The notes below the pieces were generated by a model. The model saw only the letters and a program-made list of their open reading frames with translations, was not told the origin of the DNA and did no database searches. Shown here in pieces: positions 15,058 to 18,890 of a stretch of 18,890 nt of DNA. The position numbers and the translations under genes were made by a program. This DNA comes from Ruminococcaceae bacterium UBA1425 (GTDB taxonomy: Bacteria > Bacillota > Clostridia > Oscillospirales > Acutalibacteraceae): positions 31,194 through 50,083 of the forward strand of contig DCUB01000062.1 in assembly GCA_002329365.1 (NCBI GenBank), written 5' to 3'. Position 1 is the first letter of the stretch. The number at the start of each line of letters is the position of its first letter.

Positions 15058-15852
15058 CTATTCAACTGGCAGGTTGAAGCAGTGGGCGTGCCTTTGTGAC
15101 AAAACCCGAAACGTCTCCGCCGCCTCATACGCGGTGCCCTCCGCAAGGTGCCGCGACAAAAGCCTTATAGCCACATCTAACGCCGGCTCCCTTTGCGAGA
15201 CGTGCGCGTGAACAGCTTTAAACTTCAGCTCCTCGTAGCGCCCGATATCCACAAGCGTATTAGGCTCGGCGGTGTAATATAACGCGAGCGCCGGTGTGTT
15301 CCATATGTCAGTTCTCGGCTTTCCGTTGTCGTATTCGGGATAAAACGGAAAACGGGCGTCCATAAAGGCGTATTTAACAGCCATTCCGACCTTGATGTGG
15401 TCCTCGTGGCACTCCGTCGAAAGATTCGGGTCGGCGGTGAAGATGATGTCCGGCTGAATAAATCGTATAACCTTTACTATCTCCTTCGAGATTTCGCGGG
15501 CTGACGCCTCCGTCCTGTCGCCGAAGCCTAAAAAACCGGCGTTTTTAATTCCGAGCACCCTCTGGGCTTCAAGCGCCTCCTTCTGGCGCACAGTATAGCC
15601 TTCTCCGGAATAGGTGAGGTCAGTATATCTGTCGTCGAGCACCGTGAGCTCATAGACTTCCGCGCCCCTGTCGACAAGCCACGCAATGGTACCGCCCGCC
15701 GCTATCTGGTTGTCGTCGGGATGCGGCTGAATAAAAAGCGCGCGCTTTACGTTTTCAAGCTTCGGCGGCTCGCATATAAGCTTTACCGCCGGCAACACCG
15801 CCTGCGCTGTTTTTCTGATAAGCCTTGTTTTTATCGTAGCTTTTTTGCGCAT
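15058..15852 (-). CDS. PIG-L / LmbE-family deacetylase
   Basis: A 264-aa zinc-dependent N-acetyl-sugar deacetylase fold. The hallmark motifs are QPHPDDNQIAAGGTIAWL (HPDD at 44-47) and ECHEDHIKVG (HEDH at 149-152). They supply the His-Asp-His zinc site and catalytic Asp. The residue after HPDD is Asn instead of the common Glu, a change not expected to remove a metal ligand. Family members deacetylate GlcNAc-linked substrates such as GlcNAc-phosphatidylinositol, mycothiol or bacillithiol precursors and cell-surface glycans; the substrate here is unknown. The N-terminal ~30 residues are basic and weakly hydrophobic, perhaps a membrane-associating helix. ATG 15852 has a strong SD, GGAGGG. It is divergent from the TetR gene. 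Confidence 0.93.
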   Translation of the reverse strand: MRKKATIKTRLIRKTAQAVLPAVKLICEPPKLENVKRALFIQPHPDDNQIAAGGTIAWLVDRGAEVYELTVLDDRYTDLTYSGEGYTVRQKEALEAQRVLGIKNAGFLGFGDRTEASAREISKEIVKVIRFIQPDIIFTADPNLSTECHEDHIKVGMAVKYAFMDARFPFYPEYDNGKPRTDIWNTPALALYYTAEPNTLVDIGRYEELKFKAVHAHVSQREPALDVAIRLLSRHLAEGTAYEAAETFRVLSQRHAHCFNLPVE

Positions 15853-15885
15853 CTTGAATCCCTCCGCCCGTGGGCATTTTCTAAA

Positions 15886-15914
15886 ATTATACTGCCGCCC
15901 CGGTCAAAAAGCAA
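15886..15914 (-). promoter_or_regulatory. SigA-type promoter of the PIG-L gene
   Basis: On the minus strand TTGCTT (15914-15909), a 17-bp spacer and a perfect TATAAT (15891-15886), with a leader of about 25 nt. Confidence 0.55.
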
Positions 15915-15923
15915 TAATTTGTG

Positions 15924-15952
15924 AAGACAAAAATATAAAGTTATTGTATAAT
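15924..15952 (+). promoter_or_regulatory. Candidate promoter toward the TetR gene
   Basis: AAGACA (15924-15929), a 17-bp spacer and TATAAT (15947-15952). The -35 is weak and the leader to ATG 16116 would be about 155 nt, containing a palindrome remnant. Confidence 0.35.
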
Positions 15953-16008
15953 GTCCTGGCAACGGCTGTTTTTGCCGGGCAATATGCCGGATTTCGCGTT
16001 TAACCGTT

Positions 16009-16027
16009 GGGAACGTCTTGACCGTTG
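16009..16027. repeat. Degenerate palindrome of the GGAAC/GTTCC family
   Basis: GGAACGTCTTGACCGTT keeps the TT centre and the GACCGTT right arm but lacks one G of the left arm. It lies in the leader of the TetR gene. Confidence 0.55.
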
Positions 16028-16115
16028 TGCAAATATAAGGTGAAGAATTATTATTGATTTCAGATATGATAAAATACGGTAAAAGACAAAATCATTAAAT
16101 TACAGGAGTTATGTT

Positions 16116-16679
16116 ATGGCGGCGCCGAGGAAAGAAAACGTAAAAGAAATAATTATAAGCGCTACGGAGCGGCTGCTCGCGGACAAGCGTTTTTCCGACA
16201 TCTCGCTTGCGGATATCGCAAAGGCGGCAGAAATATCAAAGGGAACGCTGTATTATCACTACAAATCAAAGAACGAAATCCTGTTCGACATCACCGACAG
16301 ATATCTTGACGAGCAGTGGCGGAATCTGATTGAGTGGACGGAGAACAAGGAAAAGGACACCTCGCTGCACCGCCTTGTGATGTATGTTATGGAGCGCGGC
16401 GTCTCAACCGCGCAGCTTCGCGTGCACCTGTTCTACGACGCGATACTCGGAAACGAAGAGATACGCACAAGGCTTATCCGCAGATATTCGGAGTTTGAGG
16501 AAATGATAGCAAAAAAAATTGCCGAGCGCACCGACGCCGTTCCCGCCGGGTATTTTGCATGGCTTATCCTGCTTGCCTCCGACGGTCTGCTTATACAAAG
16601 CCTGCTGCGCAACGAGGCTGTTGATTCAAAGGCGTTTATAGCCCAAAGCACCGAATATATAAAGAAGAAAATCACTTAA
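16116..16679 (+). CDS. TetR/AcrR-family transcriptional regulator
   Basis: A 187-aa regulator. The N-terminal DNA-binding domain is clear: ENVKEIIISATERLLADKRFSDISLADIAKAAEI followed by SKGTLYYHYKSKNEIL, with the helix-turn-helix at about residues 28-50. The C-terminal ~120 residues are the variable ligand-binding and dimerisation helices; no ligand can be inferred. ATG 16116 is preceded by AGGAGTT (16104-16110). It is divergent from the PIG-L gene and 285 bp upstream of the LRR-cohesin gene, from which a likely terminator separates it. Its target could be either neighbour or itself; this is inference. An imperfect inverted repeat, TTATTGATTT (16051-16060) / AAATCATTAA (16089-16098), lies just upstream and could be an operator. 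Confidence 0.93.
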   Translation: MAAPRKENVKEIIISATERLLADKRFSDISLADIAKAAEISKGTLYYHYKSKNEILFDITDRYLDEQWRNLIEWTENKEKDTSLHRLVMYVMERGVSTAQLRVHLFYDAILGNEEIRTRLIRRYSEFEEMIAKKIAERTDAVPAGYFAWLILLASDGLLIQSLLRNEAVDSKAFIAQSTEYIKKKIT

Positions 16680-16703
16680 AGGTCACGCCCGCGCCGCAAT
16701 ATC

Positions 16704-16729
16704 ACCGGATAATACGTTACGGTTTTTTT
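16704..16729 (+). terminator. Intrinsic terminator of the TetR gene
   Basis: ACCG, a 2-nt bulge and TAA pair with TTACGGT around a TACG loop (16704-16723). The stem runs directly into a T tract (16723-16729), 25 nt after the TetR stop. Confidence 0.6.
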
Positions 16730-16832
16730 GATATCACAATTATCATTCATAAACAACCTTAATCGGTAAGAACAATTAAATAAGCACACGAAAATGCAAT
16801 TTCTTCCATCCTGCGATTTTTTTCGGAAAAAC

Positions 16833-16861
16833 TTGCATTTTAATAGATTTTATAGTATTAT
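16833..16861 (+). promoter_or_regulatory. SigA-type promoter of the LRR-cohesin gene
   Basis: TTGCAT (16833-16838), a 17-bp spacer and TATTAT (16856-16861). A second -10-like TATAAT sits at 16869-16874. The leader of about 95 nt can fold a 6-bp stem CAGCCG (16895-16900) / CGGCTG (16913-16918). Confidence 0.55.
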
Positions 16862-16964
16862 AGATTTGTATAATTGTATTACTGCTGTTTGCGACAGCCG
16901 TACCCTGTCAGGCGGCTGCCTAACCGTATATAAACAATTAATATGTATGTCAGGAGGTAGAAAT

Positions 16965-18890
16965 ATGTTCAGGACGCTGAAAAAACCGTTTGCGCTTTTT
17001 CTCGCCGTCGCGGTTCTCGCCGCCGGAATCCCTTATTTCGGCACGGGCGGAATCGATTTGCTTTTTAACAACATAACGGCCGACGCCGCGACAAAATACA
17101 CAACCGACGGGTTTGTGTACACCGTTTCAGGCGGCAAGGCAACAATTGTAGACTACGAGGGAATACCGATTATAGTATCAATACCCTCAACGCTTGAGGA
17201 ATATACCGTTACGGAAATCGGAGAGGGTGCCTTCAGCAGCGATTTAACCCTGCTTTCGCTGACTATCCCCGATACCGTGGTAAAAATCGGAGACAAGGCG
17301 TTTTACAACTGCTACGGACTCCGTACGCTTTCTCTCGGCAGCGGTTTGCAGAGTATCGGCGAGCTTGCCTTCGGCAGGTGTTCAAATCTTACGTCCGTAA
17401 CAATACCTAAGAGCGTTTCGTTTTTGGGCGACGGAGCGTTCGCTTACTGCACGGCGCTTGTGGGGTTCACCGTGGCGTCGGGCAGCCTCACGTTTTCAAG
17501 CACCGGCAACATCCTGTTTAACAGCACAAAAACAAGCATTATTGCATATCCCGCCTCAAGGGACGGCGATACCTTCACAGTGCCGTCTACCGTAAAGAGC
17601 ATCGGCTGCTACGCTTTCACAAACGCAAAGCTTGATAAGGTAGTCCTCGGGTCCAAGGTTGAAACCATAAACGCCTACGCCTTCGCCGGCTCGTCCGTAA
17701 AGACTGTCGACATGACGGAAAGCGGGCTTACGACCATCGGGGCATACGCCTTTGAAGGCTGCACAAAGCTTTCGGCGGTTTCGCTGCCGGGTACTGTTTC
17801 GGCAGTGTCTTCGGGAGCCTTTTCGGGCTGCACGGCGCTTATGTCCGTTAAGCTTTCAAGCAAGATGACCACGCTTTCCGATTATCTTTTCGACGGCTGC
17901 AAGGAGCTGTCGGAGCTGTCTATCCCGTCAACGCTGAAAACTATCGGCAAGGCGGCTTTCCGCAACTGCTCGTCGCTTTCCGCCGCGTCCGTTCCCGACT
18001 CAGTTACGAAAATGGGTGACGAGGCGTTCAAGGGCTGCTCGTCGCTTAAAACATTTACGCTCGGCAGCGGAGTGGATTCGGTTTCGGGTAGCATGTTTGA
18101 GGGCTGCACAAAGCTTGCGGAATTCAAGGTAACCGAAGACGATTACTATTCCGCGACTGACGGCGTTCTGATGAACAAGGCAAAGACAAAAATAGTGTGC
18201 TATCCCGCGGGCAAAAGCGCCTCCTCATATACCGTGCCGTCCTCCGTCACAAGAATCGGCAAGTCGGCGTTCTACAAATGCCTGAAGCTGAAAAGCCTCA
18301 CAATTCCCGCGACTGTCACAACAATCGACGACGGAGCCGTTTTCGGCTGCACCTCGCTTACAATCTACTGCACCGAAAATTCCGCCGCGGATAAATACTT
18401 CTCAGAAAACACAAGCGGTTACGACACGCTCCGCGTTTCGGGAACCTCTCCCGCTTATGTGGTGTCAAGCGCCTCCGGCAAGACGGGCGGAACGGTGACA
18501 ATTACCGTCAGCATCGAGAACAATCCCGGTCTTGTGGCGGCGGGCTTTACAGTCAAATACGACGCCACGCAGGTTTCTCTCCAGAGCGTCAAGGCGGGTT
18601 CTGTTTTAAAGGGCTTCTCATATAAGGATTATCCGCTCTCCTCGCAGTGCAAGATATCCTTCTCCGACGACAACGTAACAAAGGACATAAAAACAAACGG
18701 CGTGCTCGTAACGTTAACCTTCAAGCTTCTGTCAATCTTCACGTCCGGCTCGTCAGCGATTACGGTAATTCCTGACAAGAGCAACACATATAACGTGGAC
18801 CTTGACGAGGTTACAATCAAGTCCGCGACAGGAAAGATAACCGTCGGCGGCTCCTCCGAAAGCGGAGACGTTAACGGCGACGGCAGCGTA
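16965..18890 (+). CDS. Secreted BspA-type LRR protein with cohesin-like domain and dockerin start, 3'-truncated by window edge
   Basis: The frame is open for 642 codons to the last base with no stop. Residues 1-~42 are a signal peptide (basic MFRTLKK, hydrophobic core, cleavage probably in NITADAA). Residues ~45-485 are LRR_5/BspA-like repeats with the recurring 'IGxxAFxxCxxLxxxxIPxSV' pattern; two 'Y.A.....V..S' insertions (NILFNSTKTSIIAYPA and GVLMNKAKTKIVCYPAG) are typical of this family. Residues ~497-628 match a cohesin: SASGKTGGTVTITVSIEN, AAGFTVKYDATQVSL, VKAGSVLKGF, CKISFSDDN, GVLVTLTFKLL. A Gly/Ser linker leads into GDVNGDGSV (634-642), the first calcium loop of a type I dockerin, cut by the window edge. 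ATG 16965 has SD AGGAGG. Probably a surface adhesin or adaptor in a cohesin-dockerin network. Confidence 0.92.
   Translation, partial: MFRTLKKPFALFLAVAVLAAGIPYFGTGGIDLLFNNITADAATKYTTDGFVYTVSGGKATIVDYEGIPIIVSIPSTLEEYTVTEIGEGAFSSDLTLLSLTIPDTVVKIGDKAFYNCYGLRTLSLGSGLQSIGELAFGRCSNLTSVTIPKSVSFLGDGAFAYCTALVGFTVASGSLTFSSTGNILFNSTKTSIIAYPASRDGDTFTVPSTVKSIGCYAFTNAKLDKVVLGSKVETINAYAFAGSSVKTVDMTESGLTTIGAYAFEGCTKLSAVSLPGTVSAVSSGAFSGCTALMSVKLSSKMTTLSDYLFDGCKELSELSIPSTLKTIGKAAFRNCSSLSAASVPDSVTKMGDEAFKGCSSLKTFTLGSGVDSVSGSMFEGCTKLAEFKVTEDDYYSATDGVLMNKAKTKIVCYPAGKSASSYTVPSSVTRIGKSAFYKCLKLKSLTIPATVTTIDDGAVFGCTSLTIYCTENSAADKYFSENTSGYDTLRVSGTSPAYVVSSASGKTGGTVTITVSIENNPGLVAAGFTVKYDATQVSLQSVKAGSVLKGFSYKDYPLSSQCKISFSDDNVTKDIKTNGVLVTLTFKLLSIFTSGSSAITVIPDKSNTYNVDLDEVTIKSATGKITVGGSSESGDVNGDGSV

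Noticed and set aside
15039..15058. GTTTCA/TGAAAC stem at the end of the PIG-L gene as a terminator
   Set aside because: Six base pairs, overlaps the stop codon and is not followed by a T-run on the minus strand.
16885..16918. Riboswitch in the leader of the LRR-cohesin gene
   Set aside because: Only short stems are visible, and no known riboswitch core motif was recognised.
1..18890. tRNA, rRNA, transposase or integrase genes
   Set aside because: None recognised on either strand; the repeats have no adjacent transposase in the window.

Overview
The window looks like a chromosomal segment of a moderately GC-rich Firmicute, most likely a gut Clostridia of the Oscillospiraceae/Ruminococcaceae type. 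The evidence is strong Shine-Dalgarno sites, SigA-like promoters with 17-bp spacers, zapA next to a long U32-family gene, a BspA-type leucine-rich-repeat protein carrying a cohesin-like domain and the start of a type I dockerin, and many short palindromic repeats between genes. This placement is inferred; there is no rRNA or marker phylogeny in the window.

Layout. Bases 1-1194 are the 3' part of enolase (+), followed by a long hairpin and an alpha/beta-hydrolase esterase (+, 1316-2113). Convergent to it is a minus-strand pair, zapA and a long U32-family protein (GTG start 2 nt after the zapA stop). Next is a two-gene minus-strand glycosidase operon, GH16 (7036-7941) then a GH106-like enzyme (4677-7025), read from a promoter near 8008-8036. 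A 450-bp gap holds a tandem array of 75-bp palindromic units. It is followed by a polytopic membrane protein with a GT-C-like DD motif (+, 8390-9970).

The right half has a beta-CASP metallo-beta-lactamase ribonuclease (-, 10163-11770), divergent from an orphan family-3 solute-binding lipoprotein (+, 11939-12805) with two near-consensus promoters back to back. Then come a DUF4091/GH123-like protein (+, 13056-14675), a PIG-L deacetylase (-, 15058-15852), a TetR regulator (+, 16116-16679) and a secreted LRR-cohesin-dockerin protein (+, 16965 to the window end).

How it fits together. Housekeeping genes (eno, zapA/U32, beta-CASP RNase) are interleaved with carbohydrate-active genes (esterase, GH16, GH106-like, DUF4091/GH123-like, PIG-L) that do not form one canonical locus. 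None of the four enzyme genes for polysaccharide breakdown ends in a dockerin, so the cohesin/dockerin protein at the right edge is not obviously assembling its neighbours. The most noteworthy items are the LRR + cohesin + dockerin architecture and a family of about 20-bp palindromes whose arms vary but stay paired, concentrated in the right-hand intergenic gaps. I did not find a clear new multi-gene defence, mobile or biosynthetic system.
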